From positions 1-20,579 of the IMG/VR virus record IMGVR_UViG_3300017605_000809: a DNA stretch of 20,579 nt; one strand, 5' to 3'. The notes under the pieces are model-generated. The model ran no database searches. It was not told where the DNA came from and worked only from the letters and a program-made list of their open reading frames with translations. Shown piece after piece: positions 1-8,991 of the stretch (within the stretch, counting starts at the first letter, position 1; each line of letters starts with the position of its first letter). The translations under genes and the position numbers were made by a program. The stretch comes from a virus.

Positions 1-1760
1 ATGGCCGCCGTAATCTGTCCGTCAACATCGCCTTCGATTAGGAAGTCATCGTCGTCCCACGGACGAGCAACATCATTCCCGAACTCGGGGATGGGGTAGT
101 ACTGACCATTGGCATATGGCGCGCTCGCGCCACTGGTGTAGACTTTACGCCTCTGGAGAACCTTCCCACCATAGACCGAGAAGCCCCATCCGTTATTTCC
201 AGTCCCAGTCCTGATAACTCGGGCGGGATAGCCATCAGTGGTATCGCCGAAGTTTGTAATGAGCGTGTGAAGTGCTGGTGCGTAGAAGTTGACATTGGTG
301 CCGCTCATTCCTGTGATGGTCCAGTACTGCTTATAGCCGTTGTTATCGTTGTCTAGACGGCCATCCACACCAATGCGCCAGTCACGACTATCGCGGCAGT
401 AGGCGGATAGAACCTCGGTATAGAGTGAGAAGGTGCTGATGTTAATGGAGCCATGGAAAGAAATCATCGTGCCGTCAGTATCACTGTGTGGCACGGGCTC
501 ACCGCCAGACTGGGCGGAGGGCGACTGGAGCACAAGTCCAATGGTAGTCTCTGAGTCACGGCCATAAAGATGGACATGTCCAAATGTTAGTGCGGCATCT
601 GGGGCTGCGGTGTTGTGGCTCGCATAGCTACCAAAGGAGTAGCAGTTGGTCTTGATATTCGCCAAGCGCCCAGTAGTACCGGCGTATCCCATGAAGATGG
701 CGCCGCCCGAGTTAGGGAAGTTAACTTGGCAGTCCTCAATAATCATACCGACTGTCAGAGTGCAATCGGTGCGATGCTTGAAGGTTAGCGTTACTGCGCC
801 GCCGGAGGTTGGCTGATTTGAGATGGTGATGCTGGAGTTGGACGCCTTAGCAGTGACGCGGGTGTTGTGGGGAACTCCCGTTCCTGTAACAATCTGCCCC
901 ACGCGCACCACACCGAAGAGGGCTGCTGAGGTTACTGTTCTAGTGGTTGCAGAGGTCGTCGAGGCAATAGCGATGGTCTTGTTGACGATAGTGTTTACAA
1001 CGTCAGTTGGGTCAAGGTCGACATAGCCCCAGATGGGGAAGGGATGCTCAGGCGTGTCGGCAAATAGGCCGGCAGAGGCGAAGCCGTCACCATAGGAGAT
1101 GTCTGACTGCGCGTAGAAGCCAGTATCGTAGATGCCCCAGTTGCTTGTATTGCTGACTCGGCAGCGGCGGATGTAGGGGCCGGTCATATTATCGCGGCCT
1201 AGGGTCGTGATGGAGGCCTCGACCACGATGCCACGCCCAGAGCCCAGACTGCCATAGCCATTACCAGTAGTCAGGCCATGCTGGACGGATAGGTCCTCAA
1301 TAGTGATGCTGCCATTCTGGACACTGAGGATGTCCATGTCATAGTCGAGGGAGTAGATGGTGGTGATGTCGCGGCCAGAACCCCGAAGTGTCAAGTTGCT
1401 ATAGGGTAGGATTAGTTTAGATGTGACTTGGTGGTTTCCGGCCTTCAACTCGATAATGCCGCCCCCAGCCCCTAGAAAGGCGATGGTATCGATGACAGCG
1501 ACAATACTATCGCAGTAGGTGGTGCTGCCTGCGGACTCCACCGTCATGATGGCGCCACTACCAGAGACCTGAATGTCTCCCTTGTCTCCATCGCCTATTC
1601 CACCAATGACGACGGTGGTGCCGCCCTGATTGGGGACACGCCCCTCGGACAGCAGCTTGATGGCCCTAGCGTTTTCGTAGAGTTGGGTCGAGACAGCGTC
1701 CATAGCGTGACGCTGGTCGCCCTCGAAGGCCGCACTATTACCGCCGCGCCACTCACGCAC
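1..1760 (-). CDS. Tail spike / tail fibre, right-handed beta-helix type (3' end outside window)
   Basis: This is a single open frame of about 586 codons that runs off the left edge without a stop, so the C-terminus is missing. It starts with GTG at 1760, overlapping the stop of the upstream tail gene by 8 nt. A GGAGGA Shine-Dalgarno lies 8 nt upstream; an ATG at 1703 is the alternative start. After a roughly 45-residue N-terminal stretch that may anchor the virion (REWRGGNSAAFEGDQRHAMD), the protein is rich in Gly, Ser, Thr and Asn. It has short repeated beta-strand rungs such as GGGIIELKAGNHQV, LILPYSNLTLRGSGRDIT and ILSVQNGSITIEDLSV, the pattern of pectin-lyase-like beta-helix phage spikes. 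Such proteins bind or depolymerise host surface polysaccharide. Position at the end of the tail module fits. Enzyme activity cannot be judged from the visible part. Confidence 0.85.
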   Translation of the reverse strand, partial: MREWRGGNSAAFEGDQRHAMDAVSTQLYENARAIKLLSEGRVPNQGGTTVVIGGIGDGDKGDIQVSGSGAIMTVESAGSTTYCDSIVAVIDTIAFLGAGGGIIELKAGNHQVTSKLILPYSNLTLRGSGRDITTIYSLDYDMDILSVQNGSITIEDLSVQHGLTTGNGYGSLGSGRGIVVEASITTLGRDNMTGPYIRRCRVSNTSNWGIYDTGFYAQSDISYGDGFASAGLFADTPEHPFPIWGYVDLDPTDVVNTIVNKTIAIASTTSATTRTVTSAALFGVVRVGQIVTGTGVPHNTRVTAKASNSSITISNQPTSGGAVTLTFKHRTDCTLTVGMIIEDCQVNFPNSGGAIFMGYAGTTGRLANIKTNCYSFGSYASHNTAAPDAALTFGHVHLYGRDSETTIGLVLQSPSAQSGGEPVPHSDTDGTMISFHGSINISTFSLYTEVLSAYCRDSRDWRIGVDGRLDNDNNGYKQYWTITGMSGTNVNFYAPALHTLITNFGDTTDGYPARVIRTGTGNNGWGFSVYGGKVLQRRKVYTSGASAPYANGQYYPIPEFGNDVARPWDDDDFLIEGDVDGQITAA

Positions 1761-4452
1761 TGAGGTCTTCCTCCGCAAAGTCAGAGGCCCGGAAGGCCAG
1801 CTCCAGAATCTCGAACATGCCTGTGGTCGTTGGCAGCACCGCCACATTAAAGCAGGCCGCGTTCACTGAGCCCACACCCGTCTCGGCGAGCGGGCTAGTG
1901 GACACACCGCCGGGGATGACGCCGGTGGAGGTTGCGTCCTGTGCAGCGTTGGCGCGCTTCTGGGTGAAGGTGGTGCTGGCATCGATGTTCTTGGTGGAGC
2001 TGCCGGTCTCTCGGTCGATGCCATTGATAATGATGGCGTTGATTTCTGCCTCACCGCCCGGCCCATTCAAGTAGATGTCGCGGGTGGTAAAGGCGGGCAA
2101 TGTGCCAGTATCGAGGAGGGTGTGGAAGGTGCTGGTGTCAGTGCTGTCCTCACGGACAACACAACCACCGCCGGTTCCGAGTAGGGCGTCCTGTCCGTAG
2201 AGGACGACCCATGCGCCGCTGACCTTACGGAAGCAGATGGCTGCAGTTGGGTTGTGGATGAAGGAGCCGGGGTCGGTATACTTGGCGCTCATGCGGGTCC
2301 ACTTAAGGGAGCCGTCCTGCTTAATGTGCTTGGCGGCATAACTGCCAGCGTAGACAGTGCCGCTGGTCATGACCATGCGGAGGGTCTGGGTCCGGGGGTC
2401 GTTGATGAGAGCGACAACGAGGTTCTTGATGTTTCCGCCGAGGGAGTTACTAAAGACTGAGCCGGTTGGGCCAACCCAGCGTAGGTCGGTCGAGAGTTTC
2501 CGGACGCTATAGGCGTTGGTTGCGAAGATGCCATTCGTGTCTACGAAGGCCAGCTCCTGCTGACCAGCCGCGTTGGTGAAGAGGCATCCACAGCTGGGGT
2601 TGATGATGCCGACGGTGTCGCTGTAGCGCTCGAAGGCGCGGCCGCGACTGAAGCTGGCGTCGTCCTCATTGGGCAGGTAGTTCACGCGCCAGAGCCCGCC
2701 CATCGTAGCCACTACAGAGCGGTTGTTCACGGTGCCCATGAAGGAGAGGGCCTCGTTCGCTGGGAGGTCGATGAAGTAGATGTCGGTCGGCATATAATCT
2801 GGGCTGCCCGGAATGCTATAGCAGACCTTGCCCGGATGGTCGATGTCATCAGTCATCAGGGAGCCCTCGAAGACACAGCCCATCGAGGCCTTGGGGGGTG
2901 GGCCATTAGCGCCGAACTTCAGGTCAACACCGCCCTCTTCGACAACTACAGCGTCATAGAACTTCTGGTCTGGTTTGATTCCAGCTGATGTACCGGCATA
3001 GTAGACGACAGCAGACATGCCACTAATAGTGATGGTTGGTGTTCCAGTTGCGGCAGCTGAGAACTGGACGCCTAGGTGGAATCCAAAGCTACTATCAATC
3101 TGGCCATTCTTCCACGAGAACTCGCCGGGCAGCCAGTCATCAGAACTACTACCGAATGTAAATGCCTTGTCGGTGGTGCTATCAATCGTAGTACGCTTAG
3201 AGGCTGGACTGCCAGAGAGGCCTGAGAGGCTCTGCGCATTGGCGTAGCTATTAACGGCGCCGCCAGCGAGGTTAGGATAGAAGCTCGGACGGCCTCCAGA
3301 GGCGGGGAAGACATCTACACCGCCCACCGAGTCTGCCCGGTGCTCAGGCACTAGGTAGATGTCTGCCATATCAGCAACACTGCATTTGGCCGTGACGGTG
3401 ACGGAGATGCCGACGATGTTCCCGGAGAAGGTGCCGAAGGAGAAGTTGTGGACGGGCATCAGGGCGAAGTGTGGCTGTGCGAAGGTGCCGGCGGTAGTCC
3501 GGGCGATGGTGATGGTCTTGGCATCTGCGCCATTGGAGAGGGCATCGGCTACTGAGCTGGCAGTACCACCAAAGGCAGAGGTTACTCCGGTCAGGATGAT
3601 GGAGTCGTTGGAGCCGGCGGTCTTCGTCCCCGTGCTACTAGTAGCGCTGGTATCGTTAAAGACTGCCCTGACACCGCCTGCGCCATTATCAGTGGGGGAC
3701 GCTGACCCAATCCTGCGCCCAACCGGATAGAGCACCTCGTTCTGAAGCGTCTTCATCTCACTTCGATAGACGTTATAGCTAATGGCCGCAAGACTGGAGG
3801 CCCGAGAGAGATTCGTTGGTGTGCCCGACATCTCAAGGACAGGAGCTGTAGAAAGACTAGTTACGTAGACTGTGACTGGAGTGCTGGTGAAGGTGCTCTC
3901 CAGCTCCTGACCATCTGCACACTTAACGACTTCTGTTGCCCAATACTCGTAGTAGCCCGTGGCGATACCAGAGAAGGCACTGGCTAGATATGTCGTATTA
4001 GTTGGGGCTTGGGTGACTGGGAGGAGGCCGTGTGCGCGGGTGGTACCATCAGACAGCATGACGCGGTTAGCGTCTACGCCGTTGAAGATGTAGTTGCGGT
4101 TGTCGAAGGGGACGTTGATGAGGCGCTTGACCGTGGAGAGGCCGCTGGTGTTGATGGTGGCAGAGGCGAAGACTGAGCCGTCGCTCTCGGCGTTGGCTGA
4201 CCAGAGCTTGCCGCTGGCCTGCGCCACGAGGTAGCTGATGTCTCCCTCGAAGCGGCAGTTAACGAGGCCCTCAACAGCCTTGCTGGCAGTGGCGACGATG
4301 GACCAGAGTTGGCCGCCCGGCGAGCGATAGAGGGCGTCGGTGTCTGGGACATACATGACTTGGTTGCAGGACTGGAGTTCACCAGTCACTAGCTCCCGCC
4401 CTGTGCGGCTGGTGACTAGCCCACCATTGATGGGCTCGATGACTATGGTCAC
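1753..4452 (-). CDS. Large tail protein, nozzle / tail-tubular-B-like (beta-propeller)
   Basis: This 899-residue protein starts with GTG at 4452. The start overlaps the adaptor stop (GTGA) and has a GAGG Shine-Dalgarno five bases upstream. It is almost all predicted beta structure, rich in Ser, Thr, Gly and Ala. From about residue 534 it carries the pattern DDIDHPGKVCYSIPGSPDY followed by an aspartate/leucine strand, then VVATMGGLWRV. That resembles the propeller blades of podoviral nozzle or tail-tubular-B proteins, where a PGKVxYSxPG-type strand precedes a small-molecule-like hub. Location between adaptor and spike supports a tail nozzle or hub role. Homology is judged by eye only; a generic structural tail protein is the fallback. 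Confidence 0.65.
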   Translation of the reverse strand: MTIVIEPINGGLVTSRTGRELVTGELQSCNQVMYVPDTDALYRSPGGQLWSIVATASKAVEGLVNCRFEGDISYLVAQASGKLWSANAESDGSVFASATINTSGLSTVKRLINVPFDNRNYIFNGVDANRVMLSDGTTRAHGLLPVTQAPTNTTYLASAFSGIATGYYEYWATEVVKCADGQELESTFTSTPVTVYVTSLSTAPVLEMSGTPTNLSRASSLAAISYNVYRSEMKTLQNEVLYPVGRRIGSASPTDNGAGGVRAVFNDTSATSSTGTKTAGSNDSIILTGVTSAFGGTASSVADALSNGADAKTITIARTTAGTFAQPHFALMPVHNFSFGTFSGNIVGISVTVTAKCSVADMADIYLVPEHRADSVGGVDVFPASGGRPSFYPNLAGGAVNSYANAQSLSGLSGSPASKRTTIDSTTDKAFTFGSSSDDWLPGEFSWKNGQIDSSFGFHLGVQFSAAATGTPTITISGMSAVVYYAGTSAGIKPDQKFYDAVVVEEGGVDLKFGANGPPPKASMGCVFEGSLMTDDIDHPGKVCYSIPGSPDYMPTDIYFIDLPANEALSFMGTVNNRSVVATMGGLWRVNYLPNEDDASFSRGRAFERYSDTVGIINPSCGCLFTNAAGQQELAFVDTNGIFATNAYSVRKLSTDLRWVGPTGSVFSNSLGGNIKNLVVALINDPRTQTLRMVMTSGTVYAGSYAAKHIKQDGSLKWTRMSAKYTDPGSFIHNPTAAICFRKVSGAWVVLYGQDALLGTGGGCVVREDSTDTSTFHTLLDTGTLPAFTTRDIYLNGPGGEAEINAIIINGIDRETGSSTKNIDASTTFTQKRANAAQDATSTGVIPGGVSTSPLAETGVGSVNAACFNVAVLPTTTGMFEILELAFRASDFAEEDLSA

Positions 4453-5363
4453 ATCTGCCTCTGGCGGAGGTCGCCAAGCTCGAAGGAGATGTCTTGGTCC
4501 TCATAGCGCTGGTTGGCCTCAGTGGCCTCATCGAACTCGCTATTCGCCATCTGAATCCAGTAACTAAGGCGGCCCTCCGGAGCGCCAAGGTCGGAGAGGA
4601 ACTGATGGACGGCCCGGCTCATGATGGCGTTCTCATAGTCCTCGGGGATGTCCAAGAACCAGTTATCACCGCCGAAGGCGAAGGTTGCCGAGCCATTCGC
4701 ACTGGCAGTGAAGGTCGCCCCGAGCAAGGTAATGCTGGTCGGGCTATTGATGAGGGCCGTTGCGTAGGTGACAGCAGAGGTCTGGGCCCAGCCCTGTCCA
4801 GTGGCTACGACTGGAGAGCCCCACGTGATACCAGCGAAACCACCGAGTGCAGTAGCGCCAATGTTAGTGTCAGTGCCAGCGATGGCCGAGAGGGATGCCG
4901 TAACGGTACAGGGCACCCACATCCGGCGGTAGTAGAGGAGCTTAGTGTCCTCAGTTACATCGGGGGTTGGCTGGAGGGTGATTTGTCCGTAGGCGCCACT
5001 GCGGAAGAGGTCGTAGCCAATGGTCTCGCCAGTGTTGCCGGACTGGGTCTGGACAACACGGTCGTAGACCGAGCGCGGGCTGCCCTTGAGAGTGCGCTCA
5101 CGACCAGCCGACGTGATGCGGAAGCCATAGACGTCCTTGAAGTCGAAGGGAAGGTTATAGTCGTCGGTTCCGGCGGAGGCGATGAGAGCAGTTGTGCTCG
5201 TCATCAGCCACCGCCAGTTATACTTGTTGTAGAACTTAAAGCTGTCCTGAAGGGCTGTGCCAGCCCGGTCTAGGAACTCGCTATAGTTCTGCTTACTTGC
5301 TTTCTTGGCAATTCGACTCTTCGCTGTTCCGAACGTCAGAGTCGAGGGCTGGAACAGGCTCAT
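4449..5363 (-). CDS. Phage adaptor / head-tail connector (tail-tubular-A-like)
   Basis: The longer open frame begins at 5534, but its first 57 codons are basic, low-quality sequence lying inside the glycosyltransferase gene. The natural start is ATG 5363 (MSLFQPSTLTFG), preceded by a GAGGAAAAGAAG purine tract. It gives 304 residues and overlaps the upstream gene by 71 nt. Features include a helical N-terminus, then DDYNLPFDFKDVYGFRI, GYDLFRSGAYGQITLQP and LLYYRRM strands. The C-terminal helix includes LDIPEDYENAIMSRAVHQFL. This order (helix, beta sandwich, closing helix with 'IPEDY..AI..RA') is typical of adaptor proteins that sit under the portal and link it to the tail nozzle. Confidence 0.65.
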   Translation of the reverse strand: MSLFQPSTLTFGTAKSRIAKKASKQNYSEFLDRAGTALQDSFKFYNKYNWRWLMTSTTALIASAGTDDYNLPFDFKDVYGFRITSAGRERTLKGSPRSVYDRVVQTQSGNTGETIGYDLFRSGAYGQITLQPTPDVTEDTKLLYYRRMWVPCTVTASLSAIAGTDTNIGATALGGFAGITWGSPVVATGQGWAQTSAVTYATALINSPTSITLLGATFTASANGSATFAFGGDNWFLDIPEDYENAIMSRAVHQFLSDLGAPEGRLSYWIQMANSEFDEATEANQRYEDQDISFELGDLRQRQM

Positions 5364-6609
5364 CGGGCTTCTTTTCCTCAATCGGCGGCGGAGGTGCCGT
5401 AACGCTGCGTCGGATGTCTCGCAGCCGTGTATACGCCTCAATGAGTTTGGGAACGTGCTTATAGGGGTCGCGGTGCGTCCGGACCCAGTCCTTCGCGTTG
5501 GCCGCCAGCTGGCGGGTCTGGTCCATGTTCTCAATCATGGAGCAGAGCTGGTCGTGGAACTCCTGCGGCGTGTGGAAGAGCTTGCCCGTCTGGTCCGGGA
5601 TGATTTCATCCAAGAAGGCGCCAGTGTCCTGCGCCAGCGTGGCAGCCGGCTTCCAAGTCGCTGCAGCCTCGTACATGCGAATGGCCGAGCGGCTCTGATT
5701 GAACACGCTATCGTGAAGTGGCGCGATGTTGATGTCTGCGTTCAGAGTGCTGAGGCGCCAGATGTAGAGTTCATAGCTGACCCACGGCAGGATGGTCGTG
5801 CGCTGCGGAACGAGCTGGTCCTGCAGCCACTGATAGGGCGCGCCGAAGAGCATGACCTCAACGTGAGGGTAGCGCTTGTGGACCTTACCTAGCTCGGCGG
5901 CGATGGGCCACATATCGTCGAAGTGGCAGGAGCTGGACTGCCAGACGATGCGGATGGTCTTGGGGTCCTGAGCCAGTTCGACCTTCGGCCAGTCTGAGAA
6001 GTCGATGCAGTTCGGGTAGATGTGGGTGTTGGGGGTGCCGGTCTCGCGCATGACGTAGGCTGCGCAGCGGGGCGTGGTGCAGGTGACGAGGTCCGCAGCC
6101 TTCAGGTTCTCGCGGATGTAGGTCAGCTTCTTCATGTTGGCTTCGACATCGAACTTGTCGACGCCATCCTGCCAGAGAACCTGCTTGCCCTTGCCGGGGA
6201 TGTCGATGACGAGCTGGTGCTTCTTGGGGATGATTTGGCCGTTGTGCTCGACACCGAGGTCGCGGAAGGCCGGGTTCAGGGCCTCGACCTTGAACATATC
6301 ATCGTCGGTATCGTAGACAAAGCTAGGGCCGGTATTCCACTTGTCTGGCGTCTCCCAGTAGGCGCCGAAGCCAGCAGCCTCCTCACGGGCGAGGCGGAAG
6401 CCGGGGCTATAGTTCTGGTAGTGCTGGATGACGTCGGCGTACATGGTGGCGTACATCCGGCGCTCATGCTCGTGGGGAATCTTCACTTCCTGCTGGTCGA
6501 TGATGACGTCGCCCAGCTTCATGCGGGCGGCAGTGCGGAAGGGCATGACAGTTCGGTACCATGAGCAGGCGTTCATTTGAACCGGAGCGACGCCATAGAG
6601 CTTCAGCAT
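5293..6609 (-). CDS. GT-B fold glycosyltransferase (GT4-like) within the structural operon
   Basis: The 438-residue protein starts at ATG 6609 with an excellent AGGAGG five bases upstream. The N-terminal half has YDTDDDMF, then KAADLVTCTTPRCAAYV and THIYPNCIDFSDWP, the layout of the N-terminal domain and linker of GT4-type enzymes. The C-terminal half has IRIVWQSSSCHFDD, then ADINIAPLHDSVFNQSRSAIRMYEAAA and GKLFHTPQEFHDQL. This matches the donor-binding half in which a conserved acidic residue (here in MYEAAA) contacts the nucleotide sugar. The last 40 residues are Pro/Glu-rich and probably disordered. The substrate is unknown; it may glycosylate a virion protein or modify host surface sugars. 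Its place between capsid and adaptor genes suggests late expression. Confidence 0.8.
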   Translation of the reverse strand: MLKLYGVAPVQMNACSWYRTVMPFRTAARMKLGDVIIDQQEVKIPHEHERRMYATMYADVIQHYQNYSPGFRLAREEAAGFGAYWETPDKWNTGPSFVYDTDDDMFKVEALNPAFRDLGVEHNGQIIPKKHQLVIDIPGKGKQVLWQDGVDKFDVEANMKKLTYIRENLKAADLVTCTTPRCAAYVMRETGTPNTHIYPNCIDFSDWPKVELAQDPKTIRIVWQSSSCHFDDMWPIAAELGKVHKRYPHVEVMLFGAPYQWLQDQLVPQRTTILPWVSYELYIWRLSTLNADINIAPLHDSVFNQSRSAIRMYEAAATWKPAATLAQDTGAFLDEIIPDQTGKLFHTPQEFHDQLCSMIENMDQTRQLAANAKDWVRTHRDPYKHVPKLIEAYTRLRDIRRSVTAPPPPIEEKKPDEPVPALDSDVRNSEESNCQESK

Positions 6610-6617
6610 GCTGCCTC

Positions 6618-7064
6618 CTAGACTAGGCTGATGGGTTGGTCGGAGAGGAACTTCTCGCCGCGGCTGTGGTTCTTGCCGGGGCGGCCATCATACTCTGGGT
6701 GGTCCTTGAGGAAGGCCTCGAACTTCTTATCGTCCTTGTACCAGTTTGGGTCGCCGGCGTAGGGACCGGTCAGGGAGCTGAGGGCGGCGAAGAGTTCGGC
6801 GGGGATGCGGGCCTCGAATTGGCCGTTGCCGGAGTTGATGCCGGGCTTGTGTCCCCACTGCTTCGCGTTCTCAGACATGAAGTGGTTGTAGGCGATGGAG
6901 TAGCCATTGCGGTCCCAGAGGCGCTTGTCCCACTCAGTGAAGTTCTGGGTGGCCATGCCGAGCATGAACAGACGTTCCTGCGGCGTGAACTCACCGAGGT
7001 CCATCTTGTTGATGGCATCTTCGGCTTCGGCTGCCTCTGTCGGAGAGACCATGTCGATTTTCAT
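6618..7064 (-). CDS. Hypothetical protein, 148 aa, head module
   Basis: The frame is open from 7172, but upstream codons overlap the capsid gene and a hairpin. ATG 7064 (MKIDMVSPTEAAEAED) is the likely start, with ATG 7052 as alternative. Neither has a clear Shine-Dalgarno, which is unusual in this operon. The protein is acidic and helical at the N-terminus (EAAEAEDAINKM), then mixed, with many aromatic residues (WDKRLWDRNGYSIAYNHF) and a charged C-terminus. I do not recognise the family. The position directly after the major capsid gene suggests a capsid-associated role such as decoration or head completion, by context only. Confidence 0.7.
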   Translation of the reverse strand: MKIDMVSPTEAAEAEDAINKMDLGEFTPQERLFMLGMATQNFTEWDKRLWDRNGYSIAYNHFMSENAKQWGHKPGINSGNGQFEARIPAELFAALSSLTGPYAGDPNWYKDDKKFEAFLKDHPEYDGRPGKNHSRGEKFLSDQPISLV

Positions 7065-7070
7065 GGAGAT

Positions 7071-7098
7071 GATTGGGGGAGCCGAAGCTCCCCCAATC
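7071..7098 (-). terminator. cUUCGg hairpin after the major capsid gene
   Basis: On the minus strand a perfect 12-bp stem (GATTGGGGGAGC pairing GCTCCCCCAATC) closes a UUCG tetraloop with a C-G pair, an exceptionally stable RNA hairpin. It begins 6 nt after the capsid stop codon. No U-tract follows, and the next start codon is 6 nt downstream of the stem. It may be a leaky terminator or a 3' stabiliser that raises capsid mRNA over downstream messages. Confidence 0.75.
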
Positions 7099-7104
7099 CC
7101 TTTC

Positions 7105-8181
7105 TTACGTGAGGATGTTGTAACCCTGCCCGATGCAGGTGGGGTGCAGCACTTCGACAGTCGCAGCGCCAAGCAGGTAGACCTTGACGTTGTCGCCCGT
7201 CGAGGCGACCTGATAAGGCTGGATGGGCCTCCACCACGCGACGCGCAGCTTCGAGCGCTCCACGAGGAAGTAACCCGCGTTCTGGCTGAGGTCGGTCGCG
7301 TGTGCAGTGACGGACGACTGCGGAATCCAGCGGTCCACGACCATCGCGCAGCGACCGAAGTCGGTGCGGATGAAGTCGACCACAGGGCCGTACTCGCCGT
7401 TGTTGAACACGTTGGCCGACTGCAGGCCGGGGATGCCCTGCACGCCTGACTGCGTCACCGGGTAGCTGACGTCACCGAGCAGCGTGCGGGAGATGTCTGC
7501 CTTCACGCCCGGGGAGACGAAGAGGGTGTCCGGCTTGGCGCCGTTCGTCCACATCGACTCCTGAAGTGCGTAGAAGGTACCGGTCGCAAACGAGCCGCCG
7601 GAGACGCCCAATGAGGTGTTCGTGCCCGAGCTGGATGCCCAGAACTTGAACGTACCCATCGTGCCCACGGTCGCGTCTGCGCCGGATGCCGGGCTATAGG
7701 CCACGGTACCGTCGGAACGCTGCCAGAGGCGGGCGTCGAAGTTGCGGTTCACTTCCTGCGCAGCCTTACCAATCTGGTAGTCGAGTTCGTCAGCGACGCC
7801 GAAAATCTGGCCCCTCTGCGAGAGCAGAAGCTCGTCCATGGTAATGGACCAGTCCTGCCGGCGGAACTCAACGAAGTTCCAGATACGGGTGCGCTTCGGG
7901 ATACTCTTGATGTTGGTGACTGTGGCGACCTGACCCCAGTCTTCGCCCTGAATCGCCGGCGTGTTGTTAGTCACGGCCAGCGCGTCAATGAACCACTCGT
8001 GACGAAGACCATTGGTCGTAGTCTTGCCCAGCACCGCGAGAGACATAGCCTCATCCGGGTCAATCATGGTGAGGGTGTTCATGGCATTTTCACGGGTACC
8101 GATGCCAGACACGCCCGCACCAGACGTGGAATAGGGCCAGCCTACGCCGTAGGTGCTAAATGCTGAGGAAGGAATAGCCAT
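7105..8181 (-). CDS. Major capsid protein, SU10-like (DUF5309 family)
   Basis: This 358-residue protein starts at ATG 8181, with AAGGA about 11 nt upstream, and ends in TAA at 7105. Near the N-terminus it has GTRENAMNTLTMIDPDEAMS, then LAVLGKTTTNGLRHEWFIDALA and PAIQGEDWGQVATVTN. Next come a RTRIWNFVEF strand and a long helix (ELDYQIGKAAQEVNRNFDARLW). This order matches the SU10-type HK97-fold capsid family: N-terminal 'DPDE.P...LLGK', then 'EW..D.La', then the spine helix with conserved E and R. Size and position after a scaffold-like gene agree. It is the main head shell subunit. Confidence 0.9.
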   Translation of the reverse strand: MAIPSSAFSTYGVGWPYSTSGAGVSGIGTRENAMNTLTMIDPDEAMSLAVLGKTTTNGLRHEWFIDALAVTNNTPAIQGEDWGQVATVTNIKSIPKRTRIWNFVEFRRQDWSITMDELLLSQRGQIFGVADELDYQIGKAAQEVNRNFDARLWQRSDGTVAYSPASGADATVGTMGTFKFWASSSGTNTSLGVSGGSFATGTFYALQESMWTNGAKPDTLFVSPGVKADISRTLLGDVSYPVTQSGVQGIPGLQSANVFNNGEYGPVVDFIRTDFGRCAMVVDRWIPQSSVTAHATDLSQNAGYFLVERSKLRVAWWRPIQPYQVASTGDNVKVYLLGAATVEVLHPTCIGQGYNILT

Positions 8182-8194
8182 TGCTACTTGGTCC

Positions 8195-8956
8195 TTACTG
8201 TCTGTTCAGCTGCGCTGCCAGATGCGGAGGGATGTCCACCTTGAAGCCCGGGAACAGGTTCGAGTACGCGGGCCGCTTGTCGCCAGTGGCGTGGCCATAG
8301 GCGATAGCCTGCTTCATGTACTCGGCGCGGTCCTCGGGGGTCGGCTGACCCTCGGGGGTGCGCTGTCCCGGCTGGGGGGTCCCGCCTAGGAGGGCTGCCT
8401 GCTGCTTCGCCGCGGCATTGCCCGCGCTGGCCGGGGGGTTGGCCCGCTGCCATTCGTTTAGGGCGTTCTTCGCGGCAATCTCGTACAGGCCGGCTTTCTC
8501 TAGGGTCGCGATGTCTGAGGCAACTGAGGGGTTTTTCTGGAGCCAGCCGATAATGGCTGCCTCGTTGGCGAGATACTCCGGAGCCTTCAGCGTAAGGGCC
8601 TGCCGAGCCTCGGCCATCTTGCGGATGGGGCCGAACTCTTCCTCGACGATTGCCTTCGCCTCCTTGCGGATGGCCGCACGGAGGGGGTCCGCCTTGACGA
8701 GCGACTCAGACTCCAACTGGGCGAACGGGTCGACCGCTGCCGGCGCACTGGTGGTCTTGAGGGCCTCAAGGTGCTGGTAGGCTTGGGAAGCATAGTTGTT
8801 GAGGTTCCAGTGCCCCTGCTTCGCGTCCTCGACAGTCTTGTACTTACCGCCGAAAATCTCGTTAAGTACTTCCTGCCGGATGGCGTCGGCTGCCTGCGGG
8901 TTGGCCGCGGGGGCCGGGGGGTTCTGGGTCTGCTCCGTGGTGGTCACGGGGTCCAT
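8195..8956 (-). CDS. Probable scaffold / head assembly protein
   Basis: The 253-residue protein starts at ATG 8956 with GGCGGAG seven bases upstream and ends 13 nt before the capsid start. Composition is Ala/Gln/Glu/Pro-rich, with a disordered N-terminus (TTTEQTQNPPAPAANPQ). A long charged helical middle (RAAIRKEAKAIVEEEFGPIRKMAEARQAL) is followed by a Pro/Gln-rich linker and a basic helical tail ending PHLAAQLNRQ. No enzymatic motif is visible. Extended coiled helices, low complexity and placement between portal and capsid are standard for scaffolds. Assignment rests on context and composition. Confidence 0.7.
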   Translation of the reverse strand: MDPVTTTEQTQNPPAPAANPQAADAIRQEVLNEIFGGKYKTVEDAKQGHWNLNNYASQAYQHLEALKTTSAPAAVDPFAQLESESLVKADPLRAAIRKEAKAIVEEEFGPIRKMAEARQALTLKAPEYLANEAAIIGWLQKNPSVASDIATLEKAGLYEIAAKNALNEWQRANPPASAGNAAAKQQAALLGGTPQPGQRTPEGQPTPEDRAEYMKQAIAYGHATGDKRPAYSNLFPGFKVDIPPHLAAQLNRQ

Positions 8957-8991
8957 TTGTATTCTCCGCCGGGGTAGACCCGGGGTTTGGG

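Noticed and set aside
4494-5273. 259-codon rightward open frame opposite the adaptor
   Set aside because: Antisense shadow with no recognisable motifs; the adaptor frame has family features and operon coupling.
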